Shown piece after piece: positions 8,236 through 16,266 of a stretch of DNA of 31,435 bases; positions within the stretch are counted from its first letter, which is position 1; every line of letters starts with the position of its first letter. The notes under the pieces are model-generated. The model was not told where the DNA came from and made no database searches. It saw only the letters and a list, made by a program, of their open reading frames with translations. The position numbers were made by a program, and so were the translations under genes. This DNA is from a virus. The stretch is taken from IMG/VR virus record IMGVR_UViG_3300009183_000246, positions 1-31,435 of that record. The stretch is one strand, 5' to 3'.

Positions 8236-8457
8236 TTACTTTAAATTTCCGTAACCTTTCGCGATAAATTTTGAAGCTAATTCGCCGTTTATTTTCCAAA
8301 CAGACCCTTTCGGCAAAGTTCTAAAAACTCCATTACCAATAAATTCGTAGATCGCAGTTGGATCCAATTCAATCGGTTTTTTTGGTTTTATAAGCTTTTC
8401 TGTTTTGGTTTCTAAATCAACGCTTAGAACCTTTTTTTTACGTGGTTTCTTTTCCAT
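8236..8457 (-). CDS. Small basic protein between capsid and adaptor
   Basis: A 73-residue protein. The N-terminal 28 residues are Lys-rich and probably disordered; the remainder (about 30-73) forms a small compact domain with the motif IYEFIGNGVFRTLPKGSVW. No family recognised. It follows the capsid gene with 14 nt between and precedes the adaptor, so a minor head or connector role is likely. Other readings, such as a capsid decoration protein, cannot be excluded. Confidence 0.7.
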   Translation of the reverse strand: MEKKPRKKKVLSVDLETKTEKLIKPKKPIELDPTAIYEFIGNGVFRTLPKGSVWKINGELASKFIAKGYGNLK

Positions 8458-8471
8458 ATTGGATTAATTTA

Positions 8472-9695
8472 TTAGATCTCTAACGCAGCAATAGCCGTTG
8501 CCAAATCCGCTTCAACAAATGCGTTAACATCGTTATTTCTGATATATTGAACCAAACGAGCTTCTGCGATGATTGTAACCATGTTACGAGTAAAGTCGTC
8601 ATTTTCGTAACCAACTGTTAAATTAACAGCCTCACGAACTTTAACGATTAATTTGCTATAATCACCAACTAAAATCGTACCTGCTGTAACGTTATTTGAA
8701 GCAATAACGATTAAACCTGCAACGTTTTCTGCTCCTGTAAAAAACATCGGATAAGTATATTCACCCGTTGACGTTTTTGTCAATTCAAATTTCGCTTTAT
8801 CCTCTGGATTCATTACTACGTGAGTCGGTTGGAAATTAGCCGCTTGTATTTGAGCTTTACAAACTTGAATAACATCGATAATGTTCGCACCTACGATAGT
8901 TCCTGCAAAGTTACCAGCGTTAAAATTTGGTACGTTTCCGATTAAACCGTTCAAATCAGTACCGCCCGCTCCGTTAATCATTGAATAGTCAATCGCTTGT
9001 TCGATTTGTTCCATTAAAACCGTATTGATTTCAGATCTAACGAACGCTAAATCCTCCAACATTTCTTTTGAAACTTTTACAAAACCTGCGATTTTTTTCA
9101 CTTCGCTTGAAACCTCTTCCCATTTGATTTCGCCGTTTTCTTTTTTAACTGATTCCGCAGTCCAATCGCTTGACGCTTGTTGTGTTTGTTGAATATAAAC
9201 AACAAATTTTGAAGCTGTCGTACCTACGTTTGCGATTTCCATCATTCTACGTGTTGGACGTGCAATTCTGTTAACCTCTGGATCTAAAGTTGAAAGTGCG
9301 TAAGTTCCTGAATAATCGTTATCGATTGTCATATCGCCAGCCGCTTTGATTTCAAGTGTGAAATTTTGACCTTTCGCAACTGAATCTTTTATCGTAGTAA
9401 TATTGTCCGCATACGCTTTTGACAATTTACCCGCCAATCCTTTTGGTGCTTTTGGCTCCGTTCCTTTGTGGCTTTTTTCACTTTGAGCTTCGATACGACC
9501 CTCCATTTTGGCTATCGCTTTCATTAACTCGTCGCTTTTTAGCTCCAAAGATTTAATTCCGTTTAATTCAGATTTTACTGAATCTAAATCCGCTTGTGTT
9601 AATAAATTTTGTAGTTTATCAGCTACTAATTTATTGATTTGTTCGATTGCCATCTCTGGCGTCATTGCTGACGTTTCTGGGGTTGGATTTTCCAT
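8472..9695 (-). CDS. Major capsid protein, HK97 fold
   Basis: 407 residues, the usual length for HK97-type capsid proteins with a built-in scaffold. Residues about 10-75 are a coiled coil (delta domain), followed by a Lys/Gly/Pro-rich linker where the prohead protease would cut. The rest fits the HK97 fold: an N-arm, then segments such as FVKVSKEMLEDLAF and MEQIEQAIDYSMINGAG (E-loop/P-domain region) and a C-terminal A-domain stretch (LIVKVREAVNLTVGYENDDF) typical of this family. The protease gene lies immediately upstream. The ATG follows nine A. Builds the icosahedral head. Confidence 0.95.
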   Translation of the reverse strand: MENPTPETSAMTPEMAIEQINKLVADKLQNLLTQADLDSVKSELNGIKSLELKSDELMKAIAKMEGRIEAQSEKSHKGTEPKAPKGLAGKLSKAYADNITTIKDSVAKGQNFTLEIKAAGDMTIDNDYSGTYALSTLDPEVNRIARPTRRMMEIANVGTTASKFVVYIQQTQQASSDWTAESVKKENGEIKWEEVSSEVKKIAGFVKVSKEMLEDLAFVRSEINTVLMEQIEQAIDYSMINGAGGTDLNGLIGNVPNFNAGNFAGTIVGANIIDVIQVCKAQIQAANFQPTHVVMNPEDKAKFELTKTSTGEYTYPMFFTGAENVAGLIVIASNNVTAGTILVGDYSKLIVKVREAVNLTVGYENDDFTRNMVTIIAEARLVQYIRNNDVNAFVEADLATAIAALEI

Positions 9696-9701
9696 TTTTT
9701 T

Positions 9702-10448
9702 TTAAAAGTTTAAATTATTTATTACATTACTCCAATTAAACGGCTCATTGAACGGCTCGCTTTTAACGGATTGAATCATTATCGGATCCGCACTCGCAAG
9801 TGTTATTAATTCACTGTTTAAATATTTTATTTTCATTTCCATTTCGTGCAATCTTTCGTCGGTTCCTTTACCGTTTACAAGCGCCTTTAAACAGATATTT
9901 AATTCATTTGTTATTCGTTCAATTCTCGCGTGTTTTTGTTCTCCTTTTATCACGCCTACAACGTTTGTCATTTCATTCGCTCCAAAAGTAACCGCACTAC
10001 CTTCGTAAAGTTTGACTTCATTAACTGAAAAATAGCCGCCAGCCTCAACGCTTGAATCTGGAATCCATTTTGTTTTGTCCGCTATGTATTGAAACCCGAT
10101 CGAGTGTTCACGAATAATGCCGTCCTCGTAATCTCTAAACGCATCTTCGCCCTGCGTTGAAGTGCCTAATTCACCGACAGCAAATAAACCGTTCTCGTCC
10201 TCGTTTAATTCCAAAAATTTACCGATCTGCATTTCCCAATTATGGTGCCGTAAAAAAGCGATTTTTCTATTTCCTGCGCTTTGCGGGCCTCGTTCCTGAA
10301 TTGATTTCGTAAACGCTCCCTTTGTAATCATGTCATTATCTGAATCGATATTGTCAAACTTTGCCAAATAAACCGCTACTTTGCGACCAACTGAATCCAT
10401 GTCGCGAATTTCTGCCGATGCTTTTATATTATAAAGGTTATTTCTCAT
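9702..10448 (-). CDS. Prohead maturation protease, HK97 family (S78)
   Basis: A 248-residue serine protease that processes the capsid protein delta domain. The family signatures are visible: a beta-rich N-terminus with FDNIDSDNDMITKGAF at about 31-46, the catalytic His in RHHNW (68/69), and the catalytic Ser in EHSIGF (116). The C-terminal 80 residues are helical and probably interact with the scaffold. It lies between portal and capsid genes, the normal order, and 6 nt before the capsid start. Confidence 0.95.
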   Translation of the reverse strand: MRNNLYNIKASAEIRDMDSVGRKVAVYLAKFDNIDSDNDMITKGAFTKSIQERGPQSAGNRKIAFLRHHNWEMQIGKFLELNEDENGLFAVGELGTSTQGEDAFRDYEDGIIREHSIGFQYIADKTKWIPDSSVEAGGYFSVNEVKLYEGSAVTFGANEMTNVVGVIKGEQKHARIERITNELNICLKALVNGKGTDERLHEMEMKIKYLNSELITLASADPIMIQSVKSEPFNEPFNWSNVINNLNF

Positions 10449-10494
10449 TTTTTATACTATTTCTTTTGTTTTATCGGTTAAACATTGTCATTTT

Positions 10495-11931
10495 TTACAC
10501 TGTTACGGGTATTATTACCTCTTTTGGTTGCGTAATTAAACTATTTGCAGTAATTGAATCGTAACCGTAGTACGAAATAAGCATATTTACAGCCGTTTGG
10601 CGATCCATTTGACCCGTAGAAACCGCAGTATTTAAACTGATTATACCGTCCAAACCTCCGACAGTACCTTTTAAATTTGTTTGCGCTTGTGCGAGTGCCG
10701 CCTGTTGGCTTTGAGTTCTATCGATAGGTTGTAATTCAATCTCGAATTCGCTTGCATATTGCTCGGCATTTATTATTCCGTCCCGTAGCATAACAGAATA
10801 TGTATCGACTTCGATTTTATTTGTTTCCGCATGCTGTTTTTCATCGTCCTGTAATACAGGTAAATGCGAGAAATCCGCCTCGAGGTAATATCCTTGTTGA
10901 CTAAGCCCCATTTGGTGCATTATTGAATCGTACATCGCTTGCGTTTCGGGTTGTATCGTATCCTGATAAACCATTCGCATCGAATCCCGTACATTTGAAA
11001 ATGTAGATCCTTTTTCGCTTGAAAATAAATTAGCATTCAAACCAAATGTATCGATAATTGCGATTAAATCCGCGCTTAATTCCTCAAATAATAACAAGTC
11101 CCGTGTCGGGTAACTCATCGGATTCCACTGCAAATTCGACTCCGTAATCATTATTTCGTCTTTTTGTCTACGATACCAATCTCGTTGAATTTTTTCACGC
11201 TCTTCGGGTGTCATTGGAATCGTTCCGCCCATATCTGAATTCGAAGCCGAAAGTATTCCTATCGCTCCCAAATTTTCAAGTAACACGTTTCTTTTATGGT
11301 ATTGCGCTTGAATGTTTGAAAGTGGATATCTTAACGAATCAATTCTGGAAATTGGTTTAACAATATTCATTCCGTCTGCCGTAGTCAAATAAATTGCTTC
11401 GATCCAATCAATTGTTTCGCGCGTGCCGTCATCGTAGGTAAAAACAAAAGAATCGATTAAATTCTCTTTGTCCATTTGTTTTAACTTTTTGCCGGATAGG
11501 TTTATTTTGAGTTTATTATTTGGTAAAACTACCATGAGATTACGAATGTCAAAAGATCTTTTCGGACAATATGCCACTACATTCGAATATAAAGCGTCCT
11601 GAACGCTCATTGAATAAACTACATCGCTCCAACTTTGAACCGCATTTGGTTGTTTAATCAAATCGTTTAACCAGTGGTTTTCGACTAAGTTTTTTTGTTT
11701 GTCGTAAAGTTTTGGAACGTTGGCACTCATCATTGACGCTCGTTTATTTATTACAGTCCTTAACTCTGGAATGTCAACAAACAATCGCCAAGCATCGCCT
11801 GTATCGAGCCAAACGGCTTCTTTTTTTCCCCAAACTTGTGAGCTCGGAGGTAATAAATTTCGAGTAATATTTGAATATCGACCGCGATCGAAAAGATTAT
11901 CTGTAAACGCTGTAATAAAATCAAACGCCAT
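10495..11931 (-). CDS. Portal protein
   Basis: A 478-residue protein after the large terminase and before the protease, the standard place of the portal. It has the features of the HK97/SPP1 portal group: an N-terminal alpha/beta wing, a conserved stretch near residues 265-300 (PTRDLLLFEELSADLIAIID), then GLNANLFSS and a long helical stem/crown with DSMRMVYQDTIQPETQAMYD. The C-terminus is helical and Gln-rich. Forms the dodecameric DNA channel at one head vertex. A possible promoter lies just upstream (11947-11972), which would let head genes be expressed independently of the terminase genes. Confidence 0.92.
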   Translation of the reverse strand: MAFDFITAFTDNLFDRGRYSNITRNLLPPSSQVWGKKEAVWLDTGDAWRLFVDIPELRTVINKRASMMSANVPKLYDKQKNLVENHWLNDLIKQPNAVQSWSDVVYSMSVQDALYSNVVAYCPKRSFDIRNLMVVLPNNKLKINLSGKKLKQMDKENLIDSFVFTYDDGTRETIDWIEAIYLTTADGMNIVKPISRIDSLRYPLSNIQAQYHKRNVLLENLGAIGILSASNSDMGGTIPMTPEEREKIQRDWYRRQKDEIMITESNLQWNPMSYPTRDLLLFEELSADLIAIIDTFGLNANLFSSEKGSTFSNVRDSMRMVYQDTIQPETQAMYDSIMHQMGLSQQGYYLEADFSHLPVLQDDEKQHAETNKIEVDTYSVMLRDGIINAEQYASEFEIELQPIDRTQSQQAALAQAQTNLKGTVGGLDGIISLNTAVSTGQMDRQTAVNMLISYYGYDSITANSLITQPKEVIIPVTV

Positions 11932-11946
11932 TTAATTGGTTTTTGA

Positions 11947-11972
11947 CAAAATTAGTCGAAAATAATTAACAA
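11947..11972 (-). promoter_or_regulatory. Possible promoter for the head genes
   Basis: On the minus strand TAATTTTG (11954-11947) fits the Bacteroidota TAnnTTTG element; a TTG lies 15 nt upstream, slightly closer than usual. It lies in the 62-base gap between terminase and portal, so a transcript would start only about 10 nt before the portal ATG. Confidence 0.4.
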
Positions 11973-11993
11973 ATGACTTGCAAATGAAAAAAA

Positions 11994-13346
11994 TTAAATT
12001 AAGTGTTTAAACATTGACTGCGTAAATATGGATAAACCTGCCAAACAATCGGGCGCATCGTCATTTTTATTTTTCCCCTCTTTTGAATAGGATTGTAGAT
12101 TTGTAATAAAAAGTTCGCTTTCATGAGTTCCAACCCTGACGAAATTTATTTGATTTTGAATAAATACGCTATTCATTAAAATTCGGGTTTCTTTGTTTGT
12201 TGTATTGTGAACTTGTAAAATTTTTGTTTTAACCTCTTTTTGGATTTGTCTCGCAAACATTGCACCCATTGAATTCGATTCGACCCTGCAATATGAAACG
12301 TTCCATTGGTTTAATTTATTGACAATTAAAGGCAAAGTAACGTCCGTATTTGCTTTATTAAAAACGTAATCCACTAAATAAAATTCTTTGTTTACAACTG
12401 CTAAAATTGCGAGTGCCGTATAATCGTTTCCCTGATCCGCAACGTCAATGTAACCAACACAACCCTCGATTTTATCTTTGAGTTCATTAAACTCGCTTAA
12501 ATTAATGAATTTCAGGTCGCTAAACAGTCGCCCTTTAATATCGACGGGCTCCTGCATATATTCAGCAGCCCAAATACTCGGCTCCGTTCTGGATTTTTTG
12601 GTTAAATATTCCTGTGTAGTCATTACATCGGTACAAAACGACTCGTTTTTGTCATTCAATGCGCTAACTATAATTGATTTATCGTAAATCTTTTGTTCAA
12701 TATTCCTGCCGATTACATCGTTTATACTCCAGCGCGTGCCAATATCAATCCGGGCGCATCCACTTTCAAAACGTGAATCGTGGGTTGCCTCTTTCCATTG
12801 AATAATACGGTCGTTTACGGTATCGCTTAACGCATCCTCGAGGTTTCTGTAAAGGTCATCAGTAACTCCAATCTTTGTCGCTCCAAAACCGATTATAGTT
12901 CCCCCAACGCCCGCGCCAAAATATCCAACTTGTTTACTGAGGTTAGTATTCCATCCCTGTAAATTTGCTTTGTCATCGCTCAAATGAATATTGTTAAAAA
13001 CTAACTTGAATTTATCGGATTTTACAATCGTTCTAACATCGTAACTGAATTTTAAATATAGGGTTGCCGTACACGTGTTACGCATTACTGACTCCGTTGG
13101 ATTTCTACCAATTACCCACGCGCAAAATAATGAAGTAATATAACTTTTACCCGCTCTCGGCGGCATCGAAACGCTCAAAGAATTGATTTTTTTTTCTTCG
13201 ATTTCCTGAAAACTTAACGCGATTTCGTGTAAAAATATACGCTTGGAATAGAATTCGTAATCGTAGAATAAACAAAATTGCCAGAAATCACGCCGGCAAA
13301 GTTCGAATAATAATACCTTTTTAATTGCTTGTTCGCGCTCATTCAC
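11994..13346 (-). CDS. terL: Terminase large subunit
   Basis: A 450-residue DNA-packaging motor. Residues 61-68 (MPPRAGKS) are the Walker A-like loop, and the IGVTDDLYR segment carries the Walker B acidic residues. The nuclease half starts with IDVADQGNDYTALAIL, whose Asp residues would bind metal, and further conserved points are RVESNSMGAMFARQIQ and the C-terminal DDAPDCLAGL. The gene starts with GTG at 13346, overlapping the small subunit stop by 8 nt; no in-frame ATG occurs before residue 61, so GTG is needed to keep the ATPase intact. Cuts and translocates the genome into the prohead. Confidence 0.95.
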   Translation of the reverse strand: MNEREQAIKKVLLFELCRRDFWQFCLFYDYEFYSKRIFLHEIALSFQEIEEKKINSLSVSMPPRAGKSYITSLFCAWVIGRNPTESVMRNTCTATLYLKFSYDVRTIVKSDKFKLVFNNIHLSDDKANLQGWNTNLSKQVGYFGAGVGGTIIGFGATKIGVTDDLYRNLEDALSDTVNDRIIQWKEATHDSRFESGCARIDIGTRWSINDVIGRNIEQKIYDKSIIVSALNDKNESFCTDVMTTQEYLTKKSRTEPSIWAAEYMQEPVDIKGRLFSDLKFINLSEFNELKDKIEGCVGYIDVADQGNDYTALAILAVVNKEFYLVDYVFNKANTDVTLPLIVNKLNQWNVSYCRVESNSMGAMFARQIQKEVKTKILQVHNTTNKETRILMNSVFIQNQINFVRVGTHESELFITNLQSYSKEGKNKNDDAPDCLAGLSIFTQSMFKHLI

Positions 13347-13686
13347 TTTTTAACATTTGCTTTATTTCGTCGGTTGTTAAATCGCTCAAATCAATATTTG
13401 TTTGGGTTTGTTCTATTTGTTGAACTGGCGCGCCGTAACCTGAATTCATTAACTCCCTGTACGCTGAAACATCGCCCTCACGAGCCTTTTTAATTAGCGC
13501 CAACGTCATTAAATCCTCTTGACTCATTACTTGTTCTGAGCCTGTTAATGGATTTTTTAAATTCTGGTTTACATCCATCCAATAACGCGCAACCGTACTT
13601 CGATTTTTTTTCCCTACCGGATAACCTTTTGGATTTCCGCTTTCGCCTTTTTTAAACGGTTTTAAATTGTCTAATTTATTCGCCAT
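13339..13686 (-). CDS. Terminase small subunit-like (DUF5681-type) protein
   Basis: A 115-residue protein immediately before the large terminase, overlapping it by 8 nt. The N-terminus has the pattern of DUF5681 proteins, FKKGESGNPKGYPVGKKNRS (residues 12-31), a basic Gly/Pro-rich motif found in proteins next to phage terminases. The middle is helical (EDLMTLALIKKAREGDVSAYRELMN) and the C-terminal 25 residues are acidic and likely contact the large subunit. Probably recognises the packaging start. Confidence 0.8.
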   Translation of the reverse strand: MANKLDNLKPFKKGESGNPKGYPVGKKNRSTVARYWMDVNQNLKNPLTGSEQVMSQEDLMTLALIKKAREGDVSAYRELMNSGYGAPVQQIEQTQTNIDLSDLTTDEIKQMLKSE

Positions 13687-13768
13687 TATCTTTGTTATTT
13701 CACTGATATTTGAGCGTCGAGGTGGTATCGCACCCCTTCTTTAATCTGGAATGATTAACGCATTACTT
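13687..13768. other. Non-coding gap between modification and packaging genes
   Basis: 82 bases without a gene, locally richer in G and C than the rest. On the minus strand a 6-bp stem with one G-U pair (GGGGTG / CACCTC) closes a 6-base loop (around 13718-13735). No T run follows, so it is not a normal terminator. A packaging recognition site or an mRNA processing site is possible; nothing in the sequence decides this. Confidence 0.4.
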
Positions 13769-14470
13769 TTATGCTTCCGACGCTTGTTGTTTTCTTTGTT
13801 GTAAAGTTACTTTTTTTCCTTTATACATTCCCGCTCCTAATTCATCTATTTTTGAAAACGGTAAAATTGGAACGGTTATTTTATTTGTTTTATCTATTAA
13901 GTAAATATATCTAATTTGAAAACCATCTAATTTTTTACCGCCATTATCTTTTATCCAACTTGTTCCGCTTTTACCGTTACTTTCTTTTGTTCTATGCGCG
14001 GAACTTGTTAAACTGCATACTACTTCGCCATTTGGCATTTGATAAGTACTTGTATTTTTATTAACTCCTATTAATTGAAAACCACTTGCCCTGTAAATTG
14101 TTCCGTCCCCGCATAAATTACCATCTGAAAAACTTAAAATCCATTTTATTTGTGGCGCGTTTTTTTTTATTAATTTAATACTTATTGCAATACAACGGCT
14201 TTCGCTATATTTTGGTAAATAATCGTCAAAAGCCATTCTATTTAATTCTATTACTTCATTCCATTTTGTGTTTTCAACATAATGAATAACTTTTGATTTA
14301 ACCATCGGACTTCCGTAACTCATAACTCCATGCAACTGATTATCTAAAAAACAACCAAAATGCAACGTACTATTTGGAACCACTTTGCCGCTGTAATGAT
14401 TTTTTTTTACAAAATCATTAGCAATTTTACTTGGAATTACTTTAACTATTATTTCCTTTGCCCGACCCAT
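13769..14470 (-). CDS. Mom-like adenine modification protein (GNAT fold)
   Basis: A 233-residue homologue, by motif, of phage Mu Mom, which converts adenine in DNA to N6-methylcarbamoyl-adenine and protects against restriction. Visible features: the N-terminal NHYSG (24-28) corresponding to Mom's conserved His-Tyr pair, VIELNRMAFDD at 73-83, and ILSFSDGNLCGDGTIYRASGF at 111-131, where Asp116 and Tyr126 match the conserved active-site positions. The C-terminus is Lys/Gln-rich. It overlaps the ParB-domain gene by 22 nt, a frequent pairing in phages, and precedes the terminase genes, so DNA could be modified just before packaging. In Mu the expression of mom is tightly delayed; here the near-leaderless promoter at 15271-15300 probably drives it. 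Confidence 0.85.
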   Translation of the reverse strand: MGRAKEIIVKVIPSKIANDFVKKNHYSGKVVPNSTLHFGCFLDNQLHGVMSYGSPMVKSKVIHYVENTKWNEVIELNRMAFDDYLPKYSESRCIAISIKLIKKNAPQIKWILSFSDGNLCGDGTIYRASGFQLIGVNKNTSTYQMPNGEVVCSLTSSAHRTKESNGKSGTSWIKDNGGKKLDGFQIRYIYLIDKTNKITVPILPFSKIDELGAGMYKGKKVTLQQRKQQASEA

Positions 14471-15054
14471 TGCATAATAATTAAATAAAGTGCGTTTCCA
14501 TTCGTGTTTTCGTTTCCTAACGTTTCACAATATTTATATTCTTCAGTAGTTTTAATATCTGTTATCGCGTTTTTTATTTGTTCCGCTTGTTCATCCGCTA
14601 ACGTAAAAGTCATTTGTTGAAAAGGCGCCTTGTCGCCGTCTGGCAAACTAAATTCCGTTCCTAATTCATCGCTATCATTAAAAAATATAGGAACATCTAA
14701 ACCCCAATCGTCTAATTTTTCAGCGTCCCACTCATTCGCAAGTTGGTCCCAATCCCATTCACCAAAACCAACATTATCTTTAATTAAAAATTCCGCTTTT
14801 TGTTCTTCCGTCCATTCGTCTGCGATTATAACCGGTATTTCGGTGTATTTTAGCTCGTTTAACGCTTTTAAGCGCATGTTACCACCCAATACGCAATATT
14901 TACCGTCAACGTCCGTAAAAACGATTAGAGGGCGTTTATTTAGCATGTCTGGAAATTCCTTTATTGATTGAACTAACTTTTGAAATTTGCCGTCACGAAT
15001 TACACGCGGATTTTTTGGGTTTGGTTTAACTTGTGAAATATTTACTTTTATCAT
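14449..15054 (-). CDS. ParB/Srx-domain protein paired with the Mom-like gene
   Basis: A 201-residue protein. Residues 1-105 are a ParB N-terminal domain: NPKNPRVI at about 12-19, then VLGGNMRLKALNELK, the GGxxR motif of the CTP/phosphate-binding pocket, followed by IPVIIADEW. Residues 95-125 (KDNVGFGEWDWDQLANEWD) are typical of phage ParB-like proteins encoded beside DNA methyltransferases or Mom. The C-terminal 70 residues form a small extra domain of unknown role. No plasmid partition partner (ParA) is present, so the role is more likely in DNA modification, nicking or packaging than in partition. Confidence 0.85.
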   Translation of the reverse strand: MIKVNISQVKPNPKNPRVIRDGKFQKLVQSIKEFPDMLNKRPLIVFTDVDGKYCVLGGNMRLKALNELKYTEIPVIIADEWTEEQKAEFLIKDNVGFGEWDWDQLANEWDAEKLDDWGLDVPIFFNDSDELGTEFSLPDGDKAPFQQMTFTLADEQAEQIKNAITDIKTTEEYKYCETLGNENTNGNALYLIIMQWVGQRK

Positions 15055-15056
15055 TC

Positions 15057-15266
15057 TTAAAATATTAATTCAAACAGTCCATAAATTGAAAGTGCCACAA
15101 TTACCCGGATTAAACTTTTATATGCGTGTGATTCATCGTAAATCCACTTTTGAATCGGTATTGAAGTGATCCACCAACACGCAGTTAAAATAATTCGATC
15201 CATTACAAACAAAGCCGTAAAAATCGGTAATATTAAAAACCCTGTAATTACTTTTAGTTTTTTCAT
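15057..15266 (-). CDS. Small membrane protein, two segments
   Basis: 69 residues with two hydrophobic stretches, about 5-37 (ending WWITSIP) and 52-69 (IRVIVALSIYGLFELIF), joined by a short polar loop. No family recognised. Its ATG lies only five bases from a good promoter core (15271-15300), implying a nearly leaderless mRNA, and the ParB-domain and Mom-like genes follow with 2 nt between. It could be a membrane-acting phage protein such as a superinfection-exclusion or lysis-control factor, but that is a guess. Confidence 0.7.
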   Translation of the reverse strand: MKKLKVITGFLILPIFTALFVMDRIILTACWWITSIPIQKWIYDESHAYKSLIRVIVALSIYGLFELIF

Positions 15267-15270
15267 GTGT

Positions 15271-15300
15271 CAAATTTAGTTTAAATATTTCTTAAATCAA
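15271..15300 (-). promoter_or_regulatory. Promoter for membrane protein-ParB-Mom genes
   Basis: TTG (15300-15298), 19 bases, then TAAATTTG (15278-15271): the Bacteroidota -33/-7 pattern with ideal spacing. It overlaps the last codons of the gene at 15281-15481. The downstream ATG starts 5 bases after the -7 element. Confidence 0.65.
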
Positions 15301-15481
15301 TTTTCTGCTCCGTTCCGTTTGGATGCGTTACAATTAATGAAGTTAGTTTTCCTATATTCCATGTTCCAAATTCAACTTCGTATGTTTCAAAGTTTATTTT
15401 TAAGTGGTTATCATTTGGTAACTGCGTAAAACATTTAGTTTTTGGCGCGTTTTTTATTTCAGGGCAAATATTTTTACTCAT
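15281..15481 (-). CDS. Hypothetical protein, 66 aa
   Basis: A 66-residue soluble protein with two Cys in the first 17 residues and a beta-rich second half (YEVEFGTWNIGKLTSLIV). No family recognised. The start is preceded by a long A run. Its last codons carry the -33 and spacer bases of the next promoter. Third gene of the short transcription unit that begins at the 15976-16007 promoter. Confidence 0.65.
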   Translation of the reverse strand: MSKNICPEIKNAPKTKCFTQLPNDNHLKINFETYEVEFGTWNIGKLTSLIVTHPNGTEQKIDLRNI

Positions 15482-15495
15482 TTTTTTTTGTTTTT

Positions 15496-15585
15496 TTAAT
15501 TATCGCGATTTCTGCGGTTTATTTCTAATGTATAAACCGCTATCGCTACGTACAAAATGATATTAATAATTATTACTTCGGGCAT
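15496..15585 (-). CDS. Membrane micro-protein, 29 aa
   Basis: A 29-residue frame, MPEVIIINIILYVAIAVYTL then a basic tail (EINRRNRDN). One membrane segment with the positive charges after it. It begins inside the end of the upstream gene (23-nt overlap) and ends 15 nt before the next gene, so translation coupling is likely. Too short for homology-based naming. Predicted by structure and placement only. Confidence 0.5.
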   Translation of the reverse strand: MPEVIIINIILYVAIAVYTLEINRRNRDN

Positions 15586-15952
15586 ATTCTTTTTTAATCT
15601 GAGCGTTTAAATCCGCGTGCCATTCCATTTGATCGTTTTCGTATGCTTCCATATCAAAACCAAAGCTTTCAGGATCGTTCATAGCTATTGATTCAATTGC
15701 CTCACAAATTAACTTTGTATTTCGCTTGTTTAGGAATCCGTTAACGTCTATGTGTTCCCAATCGTAACGCTCCAACATTACATCAACGCTTTCAATTACG
15801 TGATCGCCATTTTCAACTGTAATATTGAATTCAATTTCACCGCAAAAATTCATTTGCTTAGATCCTATCTGAATACTAAAATAAATATCGCTGTTTACAT
15901 TTTCTAAATCCGCGATTTTGAAATTTCTGTTTTTAAATTCGATTGCTTTCAT
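15563..15952 (-). CDS. Acidic hypothetical protein, 129 aa
   Basis: A 129-residue acidic protein, beta-rich in the first half (IEFNITVENGDHVIESVDVM) and helical and very acidic around 95-115. No family recognised. Strongly negative small early phage proteins can mimic DNA or bind host enzymes, but nothing specific is visible. First gene after the promoter at 15976-16007, with its ATG 24 nt from the -7 element, matching the other early promoters. Confidence 0.7.
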   Translation of the reverse strand: MKAIEFKNRNFKIADLENVNSDIYFSIQIGSKQMNFCGEIEFNITVENGDHVIESVDVMLERYDWEHIDVNGFLNKRNTKLICEAIESIAMNDPESFGFDMEAYENDQMEWHADLNAQIKKEYARSNNY

Positions 15953-15975
15953 ATTGCTTTGTTTAATTATTTTAT

Positions 15976-16007
15976 CAAATTTAATCTAAATTTTTAATAT
16001 AGCAACT
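15976..16007 (-). promoter_or_regulatory. Early-type promoter, member of a repeated family
   Basis: TTG, 19 bases, TAAATTTG on the minus strand, 24 nt upstream of an ATG. Over 32 bases it is nearly identical to the element at 19202-19233 and closely related to those at 18344-18374 and 24932-24962. It follows a terminator, so it restarts transcription for the next module. Confidence 0.8.
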
Positions 16008-16015
16008 ATATTTTG

Positions 16016-16046
16016 AAAAAAAAAGCGAAATTTTTTACGTTCCGCT
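16016..16046 (-). terminator. Intrinsic terminator after the HTH gene
   Basis: Minus-strand stem of 7 bp with one G-U pair (16046-16040 with 16030-16024), a 9-base loop and about nine T. It starts 9 nt after the stop of the helix-turn-helix gene and closes the replication/recombination transcription unit. Confidence 0.75.
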
Positions 16047-16054
16047 CTTATTTA

Positions 16055-16264
16055 TTACATTCCTTTTGAATAAAGATACGCAGCAACCCGTTGTATTGTT
16101 TGATTTGTAAGCGATTTGCCGTTTAAAAACGTGTGAATGTTACTTTGGTGTAATTTAGCATCCAAACAGAAACTATTTAACGTTAAACCTGTTTTATTCA
16201 AATATTCTCGAAGTAGGTTCCGCGTAATTTGGTCGCTGTTTGCAATTATTTTTGTCGCTTTCAT
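16055..16264 (-). CDS. Helix-turn-helix DNA-binding protein (Cro/CI-like)
   Basis: A 69-residue protein formed by one small HTH domain: the segment LTLNSFCLDAKLHQSNIHTF (about 27-46) has the two-helix pattern of XRE-type regulators, followed by a third helix, QTIQRVAAYLY. I chose the ATG at 16264; an upstream TTG two codons earlier overlaps the stop of the previous gene. It is the last gene before a terminator and an early-type promoter, so it may act on the repeated promoter family. No oppositely oriented repressor is present, so it looks like a Cro-like or timing regulator, not a lysogeny switch. Confidence 0.75.
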   Translation of the reverse strand: MKATKIIANSDQITRNLLREYLNKTGLTLNSFCLDAKLHQSNIHTFLNGKSLTNQTIQRVAAYLYSKGM

Positions 16265-16266
16265 TT

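Noticed and set aside
14630-14971. Plus-strand frame of 113 codons opposite the ParB-domain gene
   Set aside because: Ser/Asn/Phe-rich shadow of a clearly real minus-strand gene.
14449-15054. Plasmid-type partition gene suggesting a phage-plasmid
   Set aside because: Only the ParB N-terminal domain is present, with no ParA and no visible centromere repeats; the Mom-like neighbour gives a better explanation.
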